The translations under genes and the position numbers were made by a program. From contig CM059585.1 of assembly GCA_030407085.1 (NCBI GenBank), positions 14,191,001-14,255,000 of the forward strand: 64,000 bases of DNA, given 5' to 3'. Origin of the DNA: Trichopria drosophilae (lineage: Eukaryota > Arthropoda > Insecta > Hymenoptera > Diapriidae). This document shows, piece after piece, positions 1 to 12,984 of the stretch; positions within the stretch are counted from its first letter, which is position 1; the number at the start of each line of letters is the position of its first letter. The notes beneath the pieces were generated by a model. That model was given only the letters and a program-made list of their open reading frames with translations. It ran no database searches and was not told the DNA's origin.

Positions 1-713
1 TCCATGAAAATTGTTCTCGAGAAACATTAAAAAAACAGTCGATTTCGATATACATCGTGTAAGTTTAAGAAATGTTAAATTCTGAATTAGAATAGACAAA
101 GATGATTTAATAAATAGAAAAATTATAAACAAACTACAAACATTTGCCTATTAAAAAACTGTTTTGTTCATTTTGTAACTATTGTGAAGTTGTAAATGTG
201 TATGACAAAGTTTCGTTAGCTACACTTGACATTCGACCTGTTGGAATAACTTACCCGACCTTAATTAGAATTGGGTTGTAACGTGCAATGGAGTTCCTGA
301 CTCAGTTTCACGATTGACATGTTTGTTATTTCAATTGATATCAAAGTTTTCCAAATTACACAATCATTTTTTACAGAAATTTTGCTGCTGGTATGAACAT
401 ACAAACTAAGTTTGATCTCGTTAGCTAAATTAAAACGTTGCTGTTCTTGAGTTGAAGCTATCAAATGGATTGCTGGTTTGATTCAAAGAATTGACATTTT
501 GAAAATTTCATACCACTGTCAGTTTTCATTGAATGCAATTGGATGTAAGTGAATATGATTGATTATTGATGAAATCAAGTTCTGTATATTGCGATCATTT
601 GATTGTCGTTAATCCTTGTTAAACAATTCTTTATTTTGCATGAGGATATTATGTACCTTCATCCATTTTAACTATCGATTCCATTTTGTGATCTTAAGGT
701 CGAGGTCGCCATC

Positions 714-732
714 AACTGAGGCGCCATCTGAC
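714..732 (-). promoter_or_regulatory. CTCF-like motif (AGATGGCGC)
   Basis: The minus strand reads TCAGATGGCGCC, matching the AGRTGGCGC core known for insect CTCF. It is a motif match only, and similar words can also arise inside repeats. Confidence 0.25.
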
Positions 733-2975
733 AGGGACGCCACGAATCTTGGTTCTTTTTCAGTATAATTCCTCGTGTTTATATTCAATAGAATTGTAAC
801 TAGAAATAGTTACTTTCCGGCCTATTAAGAAGTTGTAAAAATGGCATCACTCGTAAGATGTTATTTTGACATTCTTGTTCTGAGAAGTGTTCAAGTTTTG
901 CCTTCGCGTCTCAAAAAAATGCGAGTAACGTCGGCATCCTGTCCCGAGTGCATCTGCGTTGGATGTCAAGTGTCAAATCCAGCTCCTTGAACTTTGCGGT
1001 GAGATAATATTTATCGAGGTTACGCTGTTCTCGGCCTGCTGTTGCGTACGCACTTTTGCGAGGGACGTGTCGCAAGCATCGTTGATGTTTGATATTACAT
1101 ATTCTTCGATATCATCAATTATGCGCATCTTCCTGGTAAAATGATGCGATGTCTACAAATAATCGACAAATAACGCGATGACGCCAATTTTTACTGGTGC
1201 TGATAGGAGAGTAAAAAAGGCGTGCGATTCGGTGCCAAGTTTATTCGAATTCGAGTGACACTCTCTTTCGAAATTCTATTGAGATAACGGCCTGTTGTGG
1301 TAATAGAGAGAACAAGTTGAATCGGATCTTTGTCCATAGAACCGAGGAATTTATTGTCTTTTGTTTGGAATTTATGATCGATGAAGAGTCGACATTTCCT
1401 TCTGATTATGCAGCTATTTTGAGATTAACAATTGTTTGTTGGTGACTCATCCAAGTATTCCCTGTTGGAAACTTACAGGATTATTGAATTCTGGAATTAA
1501 TCTCAATTAAGGAATCTTTAGGCCTTGGCCATTCTTATCTACATGGAGAGAAATTTCTAAGTTTTGCATCATGGTATGGGAAGATGATCTTTCTTAACCT
1601 CTAAATTCGTGGGCCAATACTAAAAAGCACAAAACGGCGCTGTTGGTGGCTGACCCTATGCTTCCAGAAAATAGATGATGCAAAACCTCTCGAGTAGTTA
1701 TTCTCCATAATTTAATATCCAATGATTCTTTTTTCATTATCCTGTAGCCTAATGTCTAATACGATCAAGAAGTTTTAAGACATGTGAAATTGTTCTGCCT
1801 TTTAATAATACTATAGAAATCTAGACTTGTATATGGATGTAAAAGGAAGTAAAAATAATAAATTTGGTGCTCAATTGATTTGAAGTTCGTCATTGACAAG
1901 CTTCCCATAAGGACATCAGATCGATAATGCTTCGAAGAAGAATAAGTTCAAACTATGTAATCGGATGTCAGGTACTTTCTGGACTTTGAATTAGGTTTTC
2001 AATGAAGAATAGTAACCTGATCTTACATCAAACCACTGAAGCGAATGCGTTAAAATAACTGGCATTAATTAGATTACATTGGAGTCTCTTACGTAATTGA
2101 TCTTCTTCAAATAACTTGCTTTGATTAGTCTTGTAAGGCATGAAGAGATCTGTATCAACGAGTTAACTTAAATGTTCCTGTTAATTACAAATCACTACTT
2201 AATTAAGTGTCTTAAAGGAACATCTAATAAACACTTTTTTGCAATAACTCGGTTAGTTTAAAAGTTATTTCAATAAGTGAAGTCTTATTACAAATTTTAC
2301 AATTAACTTTTATATCATTTTAAGCTACCATAAATATTTCATCAATTAACAAAATTTGAGTCAACAGTGAAAAAAATGCCGATTTTTGCGGTTTTCTTGG
2401 TCTAACTCAACTCATTAATCACTTAAGAAAATATAGCAAAAAGGGAGTTGTGGGGCTTAAAAAGATAAAGAAATTCGTCCCTTATACGTTAAATTTGGAT
2501 AAAAACTGAACCCACGAGGAGAAATTTAATATCTGAAATCGAATGGGCGTTTACCGATAATTTCACGACATTAGGATGCTCACTATGGCTTCAATATTCA
2601 TCAAAACTGAATGTATAAGGGCTTAAATTCTTTATATTGTTAAGTTCTACAAATCATTCCTATATGATTTTTCGTGACCTATTTAGTAAAATCAAGTAGA
2701 CCTGAAAATCGAAAAAAATCGGTATTTTTCCCCTTTATGTGGCTATAACTAGAGAACTATTTATCGTGTGTCAAAATTTCATAAAGATGAATTGTAGGAC
2801 TTAAAAAAATCTGAAATAATAACTTTTAAAACAGCCTAATAATTGCATAAAATGTAAATAATATACTTGAATTTTTTGCTGAAAATATCATATCAAATCT
2901 AAATCTAAAATATTGCTACCCAGTTTTTGGACATCCGGTTTATAAGCATGTATGTCGTTGAGATTTTCGATTTCC

Positions 2976-2990
2976 CGCTAGATGGCGCAA
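2976..2990 (+). promoter_or_regulatory. CTCF-like motif (CTAGATGGCGC)
   Basis: The plus strand reads GCTAGATGGCGCAA, a full match to the insect CTCF core. The flanking CGATTTCCCGC and CACGCGC make a small CpG-bearing patch in AT-rich surroundings. No occupancy data can be inferred. Confidence 0.3.
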
Positions 2991-4850
2991 ACAATCACGC
3001 GCTCTAGCTGCAAGTGCTTGACGCACAGTTATTTTTAAACACTTTAACGAATCGTTTGTCCATTCGTTGTTATCACAATGTTTGACTGCGATTTCACAAG
3101 TCCAATAGTAAGTAAAAAACCGGAATATAGTCACCAATAAAGTCGTTTATGGTTTAATTAAACAATTTAGACGGTTTAGTTAATACTAACCAATGTAGTT
3201 ATTAGGAAAGTTGAATACTGTGATAAATATTTGTGACATCAAAAAAAGGAAATAAAATAACACGTGGTATTTATTCGAATGATTCAAAAATGTATTATTC
3301 CAGTCATTCCTTGCGTTGCGAATGGATTTCTGCTTTGATTCTATTACTTTGCACACAATGTGATATTTATGACTCGCATTCGTAGATTCTAGTTCAACAT
3401 GCATCGGTCGTAATTAATTGTTTTAACAGCGTGACCTACTCGCGCAAATCTATTTTTTTAAATGATAAAAAGTGACAAAGTTAAAACACAAAGATAATAT
3501 TACAAATTTTAAACACAGGAATAGTGACATTGAACCGAACAGTAATTCCTATTTTTAGTGGAAAATAAGTCGATGATAGAATAATATTGCTTAACAAAAT
3601 TAAAGTAAAGTTGTGAAACCTATTTGTTATAATTTTTTCATTCTGGTTGTAGTCCAAAATAGGCCCTTATTAGGATTATCTTAAAAAATATGTAGTCAAT
3701 AAACATTTAATAAGTTAAGGAATAATTTTGATTATTTGACGAATAATACAAATTTAATTGTACTTTTAAATTAGAATTAATTAGTAGATTAAAGGTGTTA
3801 TCAAGTTTTATATTTTTCAAAGAAATCTAATTCATGGTAGTCAGATTCACTGCCAACATCTGATGGTCACGTGTTAAAGTGACATATGTTATATGACCAT
3901 CAACTCGAGAAAATCCAAGGAAAATAAACGAATGGCCATAAAAAGGACAAATTAAGCGAATTAAATCGTTTATCGGTTACACATTTTTTTTTAAACAAAA
4001 TGAGTAAATGAGGGTTGTTAGTTAATATTTTTAAAAGGGCAAAGAATTTTACTGAATCGAAATGTTTTTATTTTTCGTTTTCTAATTTTCATTTTAGTTT
4101 TATTCATAAAATTCTGGATTACTGAAGTAAAAATATGTTGAAAATGGAATTTAACACTTTACTAACATATAGTTAATACTTTAATGTTTTCGGTAAAATT
4201 TAATTTTGTTAAGTTTATTTTTAAAGGATACACCGTTTGATCACGTATAAAAACGAAATTATTTTCGTTGACATAACCTTTGAATTATGCAGAAAATTTA
4301 TTTAGTGAATCGTTGATAAGTTTCGTTCTAAATCCAACGAGCTTCAAAGTTTTTCATTTTTAACTTTTTATGTAGGTTTAGAAGTATACTTTATAGCATC
4401 TCACGATTCAGATGATTTACACTTTTATGTCCATATGAAATTTTTATTCAGCAATATATGGGTCATTCTCCAGGAACTGTCACGAGTAATAATCGATAGA
4501 ATTATTTCTGTAAATATTGGAATATTCCAGAATATTACCATTCAATGCAAAATTTTCATAATTAAAACCTGTTTCAAAAAATTTGTATAACACAATTGTC
4601 CCCAAGAATTATCGAAATATTATTGATTAATTCCTTTATTATTGAGAATAACTGTAAAAATATCAGGTTTAAGGTTCTTATGAACATTGATAAAAGATTT
4701 GTTTTCCTACAGAAAGTTAAAAATATATGGAAAAATTTTCATTTATATTAAATTTCATATTGTATATTTAAAAATGTATATTAAAGACCATTCGAATGAA
4801 AATATTCACTTTAATTTTTAAATTAAAATTAAAGTTGATAAATAAATAAG

Positions 4851-4921
4851 AAAAAATCTCGTCCCGCAGGTAATCGAACCCGGACGTCGTTTACTGTGGT
4901 GCCGCTTTAACCAATACTTTA
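4851..4921 (-). repeat. tRNA-like SINE relic
   Basis: On the minus strand a pol III B-box-like core (GGGTTCGATTA, rc of 4871-4881) is preceded by a sequence reminiscent of a tRNA anticodon arm and followed by a T-rich run after GCGGGACGAGA. An intact cloverleaf cannot be drawn, so a functional tRNA is unlikely; a tRNA-derived SINE remnant fits better. Similar B-box words occur at 8784, 20276 and 35037. Confidence 0.4.
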
Positions 4922-6920
4922 CACCCGCAATTGAAGTGTCTTACGTCAAATGTTTACTTTTGTTAAGCAGCAGAAGACTAATATTTTCAGAAACTTGTAG
5001 GCTTTGAAGGTTAATGTGAATGCTTATGACGTTTTTTGGAAGTGTCATTATTTAAAATGGCTGCAACTTTTTGAGAAAAAATCGGATTTTGCTTTTACTG
5101 GATAAATTCTCTTGCAAATTTATACTTTTCCAAAATGGCGGGTAAATGTTTGTGATCGATTAACAGCACACCTTGGATATGATAAATGATACAAGTAGTA
5201 AATAAGATAAAATTGTTGTATCCAGGACATTTTGTAACTATTTTTTTGTGGACATAACCTCAAATATTTTTTTTAAATAATGAGTGAACCGCTTGAAATG
5301 AAAATGAAAACGACCTGAAAAACATTGTTCTGAAAAGATGATCCAGATTCCCAATTTCAGAACGATCTTAATAATTCATACGGTGACTTCGTTAAGTAAT
5401 AAATTCAAATCAGTTGGAATAATTTGTCTTTAAGACACCAGCTGGTGTAAGAATTCTGTAAAACGTTAAACTTAATTAATTTCGAATAGCGATTGGGAAT
5501 ACCAGACCTGCAAATCTCTGGTATTCATGGAGCAAGAGCGTCTGGTTGGTCGTACCTTAAAAATCGTTATTTTAGCTGGAAGCCGATAAAAAACGATCTA
5601 CATACCTAATTAAATGACGGTGATAGAGGATACGAAAAGGAAAAGAACAAGCGTATGAAAGGGTAGGAATAAATCTGTCCTGTGTGTGGAACTTGAAGAA
5701 TCGAGAAGCGAAGTAGCTTAAAGTAGGTCAAACGCCGGCTATAAAATCTCGCGACGAATGCCGATTTTAATATCGCGTTTTAAGGCGAGGGGACGAAATT
5801 AAGAAGCGGTATTACGTGATTTTACCAAAATAATATCGCGTATACGGCGCACGTATCGCCAAAAAATTTAATAAAGTAAACTGTCGAGAGATGGGCTGAA
5901 AATTCGAAACGTTAATAAAATAAGCAATTGGAGGCAAACTAAGAAAAGAATGGAAATAAAAGCAAAATACAGATTTCTATAGAGAAATGGGAATAAGGAG
6001 AATCTGAGAAATGGAGAAGATACGATGGAGAGAGGTTGAACAGACGAAACTCATCATCAGTCTTATGTCGTATATAAATAAACATCGAATTTCTGGGATC
6101 TCAAACGAAAAAAATGGAATAATGACATTTTTCAAATTTTTCTTTTACAATGTAGACTGAATAATGTCTTATATTAAGGTTTTGAATATTTTAAGTGACT
6201 TATTCAATTTTTATTAAATTAGTAATTTCTGGACAACATTTCAGGAATTTTTGCAGTATTTACTTTGATTTTTTAAAGTTTCAATAGACTTTCATTTTTT
6301 CTTACTCTACTCCAATTTTCTTGACTATTTTAATATTTATTTTAGAATTTCACGTTACTTAAGATTATTCAAATGAGTACGAGACAAGAAGCACAGTACA
6401 AATTGCGGAGAGACGATACCATCTTTTAAAAATCCGATGAGATTTCGCAAAAATGAAATTGAAATTCGATAAATATGTCATTTTGTTTATTGTTGTTAAA
6501 TCTTGCTGAACTGATTATCTTCGTAACAATTTCATTATTCCTTTTTCAAAGGGCTTAAATTTAGACAAAATATTCTACAACCTATGGGATAATTCCATTT
6601 ATCATCGTTGTTAATTAAATTTGTTGTTTAAAGACTTTTCCTTTGTCTAAATTTAGCGAAACTGAAGTTATCTACAAGAGACTCTCGATTCGAGACCGAT
6701 ACTAGCCGATGCTTTTAAGTTTGAAAATTATTCCCTATAAGTATGATGTTACATGATCTTGTGTTTGACCATTACTTATTCTGTTCAATATTTTAGTATC
6801 TTTCTTGTATTATCTTGGGCGATTTCTCGATCGAATTTATACTTTTTGTTATTATTTTTTACTTTAAAGTTTCTTTGTTTTTTTTCTATAACTCTTGACA
6901 ATTTCTTAAATATTTGTCTA
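4922..6920. other. Non-coding stretch with a CpG-bearing patch
   Basis: No gene is seen. The segment 5690-5900 is richer in CG dinucleotides than its surroundings (several CGCG and GGCG words) and could be a conserved regulatory block. AAAATGGC-type words (about 5057 and 5134) recall the family that is dense at 61.6-63.6 kb. The rest is featureless AT-rich DNA. Confidence 0.4.
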
Positions 6921-8215
6921 ATTCATTGACTAAAATTAGTATTTACTTAATTCCAAATGTTTCATTTTTCAATATAATAAATTCTTTGTTTAAGCAATGT
7001 ATTTTCAGAAAATAGTTAATGAGAGAAATAGATATTTACTTCACCGTATTAACAAATTTCTTCCTTGGACCTGACATTAATTCAATATTTATTTAACTCC
7101 AGAAAATAATTCATTGCTTCAAATAAATAATAACTTGAAAAAGTTAAATATTTATTTGGGAAAATTGAGAATTAAAAAAAATGAATCTATCATATTATGA
7201 TATTACTACTTGCTTTTTTCTTCGTTCGTACGTATTTACTTAGCATAGCATATACGTGGGGGAATTAGGTAGACGTATATTTATTTATTCTTAAACTTAA
7301 CAGTCGCTGTCACTCATGTCTGCATTTGCTGACACTTCAATCGATATTTTTTCAAGTGAAATGCGGTCTTTTCTATAAAATGAAACTCGATTTCTTTGAT
7401 TGCGAATATACAGAATAATTTATTCGCCTCCTGCTGACAATAACGAGAAACCAGCATAGAGACACCGAAGCCAAATAAACCGCCAAATTTTAAATGAGCT
7501 ACTTGAATAAGAACTAAATTTCTTGAATCAAGGAAATATTTCTTCAAATTAAACAAATATTTGATATAATTCAAGTTGTCGAATTGAATAAATTGATATT
7601 ACGAAGTAAATGTTTCTTGGTTTCAAATAAATATATACTCAAAGAAAAAAAATATTATGTAAAGCTAGAAACACATTTCTTAGACCAAGGAAATATTTAC
7701 TGGAACGCAGTTTTAAGAGATCATTTATTTCTTTTAAGTAAATATTTCATTGTTCCAAGTAAATCGCAATCTACTTTTAAATAAATATTTTGTTGGGACT
7801 ATTTAAGTAAACTAATTACTAAAAACAAATACATACATACATAATTACTTGAATCAAGTAAATTTCTTTCGATATGAGTAAATATAATTGTCGTCGGGAA
7901 CATATTTATTGATATCAAGTCTTACCATTTTCTAAATCTAAACATATTATTTCTTTGGCGGAGTAAAATATTTGTTTAAAATGATTTACTTCTTTCGAGA
8001 AATATGATTTACATCCTTTAATTATTTGTTTGTTTCAAGAAAATACTATCTTGATTCAAGATAATATTGTATAAATCTAGGATATAATATTCCAAGAAAA
8101 TTATTTACTTGAAGGAAATAAATAATCTTCTCATAAACCAACGAAAATTTATTTGCATCACAAGCATGATAACTTGATTCAAGTAAATATACTTAAAGAA
8201 GTAAAAGTGCACGAG
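6920..8215. repeat. AAGTAAATATTT word cluster
   Basis: For about 1.3 kb the words AAGTAAATATTT, its complement AAATATTTACTT, and the palindromic linker CTTGATTCAAG or CTTGAATCAAG recur every few tens of bases in both orientations, at irregular spacing. No coding frame runs across it. It is not an ordinary head-to-tail satellite. Confidence 0.6.
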
Positions 8216-8494
8216 GAGGTTTTACCCACAACTTGTCTCAATATAGTGAATAATTTTCCTAAGTTGTATGTTGGTGAATTTAGAGTTGATACAATTTTGG
8301 TTCATCTCTTGAAAATAGTTCATCTTGTTTTTGACATATATTTTAATTTTTAAATTCTGTATAATTTTTTTAGTGTTTTATATTTTTGTTTTTATCTTCG
8401 TTTGCTTCAAATTCCCTTTGGTTTGTTTTGATATTTTTTAATAATTAAAATTCTGTCTTTCAGTATTCTTTCTGTACATACCCAATAATCATTT

Positions 8495-9120
8495 TCACGA
8501 ATGCATGTCTAAAAGATATCTTTTTGTCATCTTCATCTGGGATATTTTGCAAAAGACATCTAAAAGATACTTTTTTGAAGATATCTTAAAGAATGTTATG
8601 AAATGCTGAAATTACGCTTGCGCACATTCTTCATGTTTCGCACGTGACATTTACACGTTTTTCTGTTTTTGATATCATTATACAATGTTTACATTATTTT
8701 CTAAGAACCATTCATTATTTTGATGTTTTGGCTCTCTTATACGTACAGCGTATTAAGTTTGCGTATACTAAGCGTAAGACCCGGGTTCGATTCCCCGCCG
8801 GAACAAATTTTTTTTCCTTATTTGTTTATATTCGTGCGTTTAAAATTATGTAAATATAAACAGAGCTATAATAACTATCCAAATTTGTTTACGTTTGTTA
8901 ATCTGTCGGATTACTTTCTTCTAAAGTACATTTTCGATATATTTAAACAGATGTCTTACCGATATCTAAAAGATGTCCCAAATTGTTTTATAAGACATCT
9001 AAAAGATATCGTTCAAAGACCTTTTCGATACTTTCAAGATGTTTTTCATGGATTGAGGGATATCTTTAAGATATTTTTAAGACGTCTTTTTGCTTATTGG
9101 ATATCTTTAAATTATCGTAT
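8495..9120. repeat. AAAGATATCTT word cluster, interrupted by a tRNA-like relic
   Basis: Words of the type TCTAAAAGATATCTT, AAGACATCTAAAAGATA and GATATCTTTAAGATAT recur at 8505-8600 and again at 8935-9120, on both strands. The two halves are separated by about 330 bases that include the tRNA-like relic near 8784. An open frame of 165 codons crosses the second half but follows the repeat and has no domain. Confidence 0.55.
8725..8812 (+). repeat. tRNA-like SINE relic
   Basis: The sequence contains a perfect pol III B-box, GGTTCGATTCC (8784-8794), flanked by CCC and CCGCC and then a run of T. The 5' side has an A-box-like stretch but no convincing acceptor or D stems, so this is probably a SINE-derived remnant rather than a functional tRNA. 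Confidence 0.45.
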
Positions 9121-9994
9121 CTTTTTTGTTACGTTACACTGTCCTACATTGACGTTGCCTTTGGTAATGAAGTATCATTTCCGACGTATTTTTCGTTTTA
9201 AAAAACGATGGGGCTAGCAGAATTATCCTATAACATTGTATTTCGGAGAAAAGTGATGTTTTTAGATGTATTTCGATTGTTTTGTAGCAACAGAGAATTT
9301 AATTTTGACAATCGCAATATAATTTTCGAGGTATTCTTTTCTGTTGAATATGATGTTAGAAAAATGTAAGAAAATTTCGAAAAAGTAAGGTATCAATTCT
9401 GGTTTGTTACGGAAAACTCGAAATATGACAAAAAACGAAAATGTTGAGACATTTAACCTTACTTTAATCGAAAATGCGAAATGATACGAAAATTCTGGAA
9501 GGGCTATCGCTTTTTGCTCGAAAAAATACTTCCGAAATGATACTTGTGATATTAAAGGACCACAAAAAATGTTGTTTTTATATCTCTTGAGATTTTTTTA
9601 TTTAAAAATCGGATTTTTACAATTTAATCCTTGACCTTCGTGTTACATCAACCAAAATTGGTCTGCATCTTAAATAATTTATGCTCTTTGATAATAATAT
9701 CCCATCATACTATGCTCATTCATTTCCTTTTTGGTTTTATCTTTAATATTTATTGACCCATTTTTAAAAATTGTTTACTATCCTACAATTTCGTATCTTC
9801 GCTATGATTTCTGATTTACTAAAACTTTTGGTACTTGTTCGTTTTAAAAAAATTCAATATTTTCCTTGAGCTTTTAAAAATTCGATGTCTTTTTCATCTA
9901 CTGTTTGCCATCTATTGTTATTTTTGACGTTAAGTTGTTATGTTGTTATTCTTCAGTCTGATATTTTCTATTATTCGGAACGGTTTTTATTTTT
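9121..9994. other. AT-rich non-coding stretch
   Basis: No coding or structured feature is recognised. CGAAAAT-type words recur between about 9330 and 9540, a weak echo of the neighbouring word clusters. Confidence 0.35.
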
Positions 9995-10207
9995 TTATGT
10001 TTTATGCTTCATAAATTTTTCATTTGCTCTTCTTGATATTTTTATGTATTTTTTATGACTGGTTCGTTTTCTTTCGTTTATGAGTTTTTGAACTCTTTCT
10101 TTTATTCCATAAATCAGTATCGGACTGACTGTAATCTTATAGATTATCTTCTTTGTTTTAAAATGTGCCTTTCTTCTACTCGATATTTTTGGATCTATTA
10201 AAATCAT
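9995..10207 (-). pseudogene. Possible non-LTR reverse transcriptase relic
   Basis: A 70-codon minus-strand frame contains the segment IIYKITVSPILIYGIK. This resembles the conserved 'lYk..irPiLtYG' block near the end of the reverse transcriptase domain in LINE-type retrotransposons. No catalytic FADD box, other RT block or endonuclease was found around it, so at most this is a short decayed fragment. The low-complexity AT-rich composition makes a chance match possible. Confidence 0.25.
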
Positions 10208-10479
10208 TTTTATCTTGATTTTTCTTGTTTGATTTTGATCATTGCTTTAATCGGTTCTTATCTTTAATCTTGTCCACCTTCCTTCGTTTTTTTTTATATT
10301 TAAAATATCATTCAATAATGATCCATCTTGGTGTTCCATATTCATCTCTTTTTCTGAGAAACACTTTAGATCTTTGCGATGTGCCATTCTTTCTGATGTG
10401 ATTAACCACGGTCCATATTATTAACGTTATTTATGCCATTACTAATAACATCTCAGTCCACTTAATAAAATCTGCCTAC

Positions 10480-10870
10480 CCAAAACATTAATAAAAATTC
10501 CACGTCGGAAGATAATCGCTCCCCATTCAAAAATAGTATTACGATACGTCTAAGAATACGTACATCGTTCGCCCCATCTCATCGTTCGAAAAAGCCAGAG
10601 AATATCAGATGGAGAAAATACACACACGCGACAATTTGCCAATAGTACGCGGCTAAAGCTACGGCGGTAAAAAAAAATTTTCTTCTCCGAAACGATAAAA
10701 ATCGTTTTGTATATAAATTCGTTGTCTGGCGTCGAATACCAACGCGGCGGTTATAATTTACGTCGGCTTTAAAAAAAGAGCGAGGGTGATGTCGATGTCA
10801 ACGTATTTAAGCACATTTAGCTGTGCTTATAAACAGTCTAACAACACCTGCCATAGTTTCTCAAATATCG
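10480..10870. other. CpG-bearing intronic block
   Basis: About 390 bases have visibly more CG dinucleotides than the surroundings (GTCGGAAG, CGCGGCTAAAGC, GGCGTCGAATACC, CGCGGCGG) and end in AGCACATTTAGCTGTGCTTATAA-like sequence plus an E-box (CACCTG). There is no open frame of note. It looks like a conserved non-coding element, but this is judged only from composition. Confidence 0.3.
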
Positions 10871-11890
10871 CCGACATCATTTTTGGATTATTCAGTTCCG
10901 GTTTTGATTTACGGATTTATCGATGATGCAACGGATATTCCTGATAATTTAACAGGCGATATCGTTAAATATTCATGAGCGAAGATTAAAGCTTTTTTAT
11001 TGAGATAGTGTCTTTTATTAGCCTTAGGAAGTATCGATTTCCCTCGTCAAAAGCTTCCAGATTTCCGCTGAACTTTACGACCAATTTAACAGACGATCTG
11101 TATCATCAACATATTTTGGTTCATTTAAAAAAAAAATCATTTTTGTTAATAGGAAGATTTTATTAAATATTGGTTAAAATTACCCCAATTTTGTTTAGCA
11201 TAAATTGTGAATGTTTCTGCTTCAGAAAATTAATTAGGCAATTCAAAAATCTACAAAGAGATTTTTTTCTTTTTTGTTAAAATTGTACAGAAATATAGTT
11301 AAAGCTGTCGAGAGAGGTTACTGCAAAGGTTGCGAAACTCTGTTGACAATTTTATTTTTCAAATAGAGCCGTAAAAGCATTTGAATGGACAATCAGTGTG
11401 CATGTTGGGAAGCGTGGTAGTGGGATGTTCATGGTGCAGTAAAAACGTCAGGCTTTTTTGTATCCGGCAGACGGACCACCAAAAGCTTTCTCTCGTTGGC
11501 ACAACCGAGAAAATCGTTATAGAACAGTGGCATAATTTTTTCTCAGTCGGTTCGACTAACTTAATTCTGATTTTTAGTAAACGTTAAATCGTGTCGGTTT
11601 CCTTTAATTTCTTTTAAACTGCAGTAGTAATTTCAACAAATATTTGTTGAATTTGATCAAGTTTAGACAAATTTTGAATAAATGTAATATATTATAAACA
11701 ATTTCTTAGTACCCCTTTTGCACGGACCGATTCAAATGAGTATTAAAATTAAAAATGTTACAAATTTACATGAAATGAAAATTACAGTAATTTTAAATTC
11801 CCCAAACTGTTTGACAACAAAATTTGACAATTTCATGTTGCGCTATAAATAAGAGTAGATTTTTGTAGGATTTTTGTTCCACCAAAATAA
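10871..11890. other. Non-coding stretch
   Basis: Nothing recognisable. A 68-codon plus-strand frame at 11381-11587 shows no domain and no supporting splice context, and is not called. Confidence 0.35.
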
Positions 11891-12440
11891 CTAATTTGAC
11901 CTAGTTTCGGACTAGATCAAAGGTCAAAGGGATAGGTCAAAAGGATTTCAGGCATTTTGAGTATCTATTCAGCCTAAAAAAGTGTTATTGTTCCTTTAGC
12001 AATAGTCAATTGTGATAGGATGTCCCCGTAGAATCCAAATATGTATGCCAAATTGACGTGGACCTAGGTTTTGATCAAATTGAAGGTCAAAGGGATAAAA
12101 AACCGCGTTTTTTGACCTTTTTACATCTACACTATAGAATGCGACGCAAAAAGGCGGATCCAATATGTCCGACGAACTTTTTGAAATTCGAATCACTTCA
12201 AACTCATTATCGTCACGACTATTTTTCCACAAAAAATCCTATCAGAATCTGATCTTATCAGATGTTGTCCGGTACCATCAGTGTGGTATCCAGTAAAATC
12301 TATTTCTCCGCGTGTACTGGTGGGACAACAGCATTTTTTTGGCTGAGAACAGATGCTCAAAAATGCCCAGAATATAATTGTTTACCCCGTTGACCTTTAA
12401 TATCTCAAAACCTAGAGCCGATTTCCTATTTTGGCTGTCA
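11890..12440. repeat. Repeated AGGTCAAAGG-type segment
   Basis: Related segments carrying GGTCAAAGGGATA occur at 11931 and 12086, with complementary TTTGACC and GTTGACCTTT words at 12113 and 12390, suggesting a degenerate internal repeat. The first copy packs three AGGTCA-like half sites into about 30 bases (11916-11945), the recognition word of several nuclear receptors including HNF4-type. Confidence 0.35.
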
Positions 12441-12984
12441 TATTTGGATTACGGAGCAAAAATCCTAACAGATTCGACTCAACAAAATTTTGTTGGTCTG
12501 TGTTATTGTAGGATTAAGATTTCAGAATATTTTTAATTAATTTTGGCTTTTAATTTTGTGTTATTACATATATCCCAAATTTGTTTGGAAGAGGTAAAAA
12601 AATCGGGTTGATTTCGTTATTTCGTGTAAAATAGAAAAACAAAAATATTCTTTTTTGCCAATAAAATTAAAATTTTAAGGACTAGTTCTACAAAAATATT
12701 TAAATTCACATATAAATCATACACTAAGACAAATAATTGCTTTTAAATTTCAGGTAGCAACTATATAACCATGACTATAATTAAGCCTTTATTTAAATGA
12801 AATTTTGGTTCTAATCCATTTGACTTTAATCAACAGCTACTACAAAAATAAAAAATAGTCTTGAATTTCTGTATATATGTCTATACGAAAATACGATTTC
12901 AGATTGTACAATTTTTAAATAATTTTCTTCCATATATGTTTCAGAATTGCTCCATAGTTTACATATCATTAGGTACATGGAAGA

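Larger units (their letters stand above)
1..4850. other. AT-rich non-coding stretch
   Basis: I see no coding exon on either strand; open frames are short and have no recognisable domain. Two insect CTCF-like words occur (about 721 and 2978). The blocks at about 2280-2500 and 2630-2830 look like two highly diverged copies of one sequence, sharing runs resembling AAAAATCGGTATTT and a following GGACTTAAAAA. If the minus-strand exon at 31711-31806 is real, this stretch may be part of its first intron or lie downstream of it. Confidence 0.5.

Noticed and set aside
8784..8794. Functional tRNA gene at the perfect B-box
   Set aside because: No acceptor stem or convincing anticodon arm could be paired around it; it is better explained as a SINE-derived relic.
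8720..9217. 165-codon plus-strand open frame
   Set aside because: It reads through the tRNA-like relic and then the AAAGATATCTT word cluster; the composition is low-complexity and no domain is visible.
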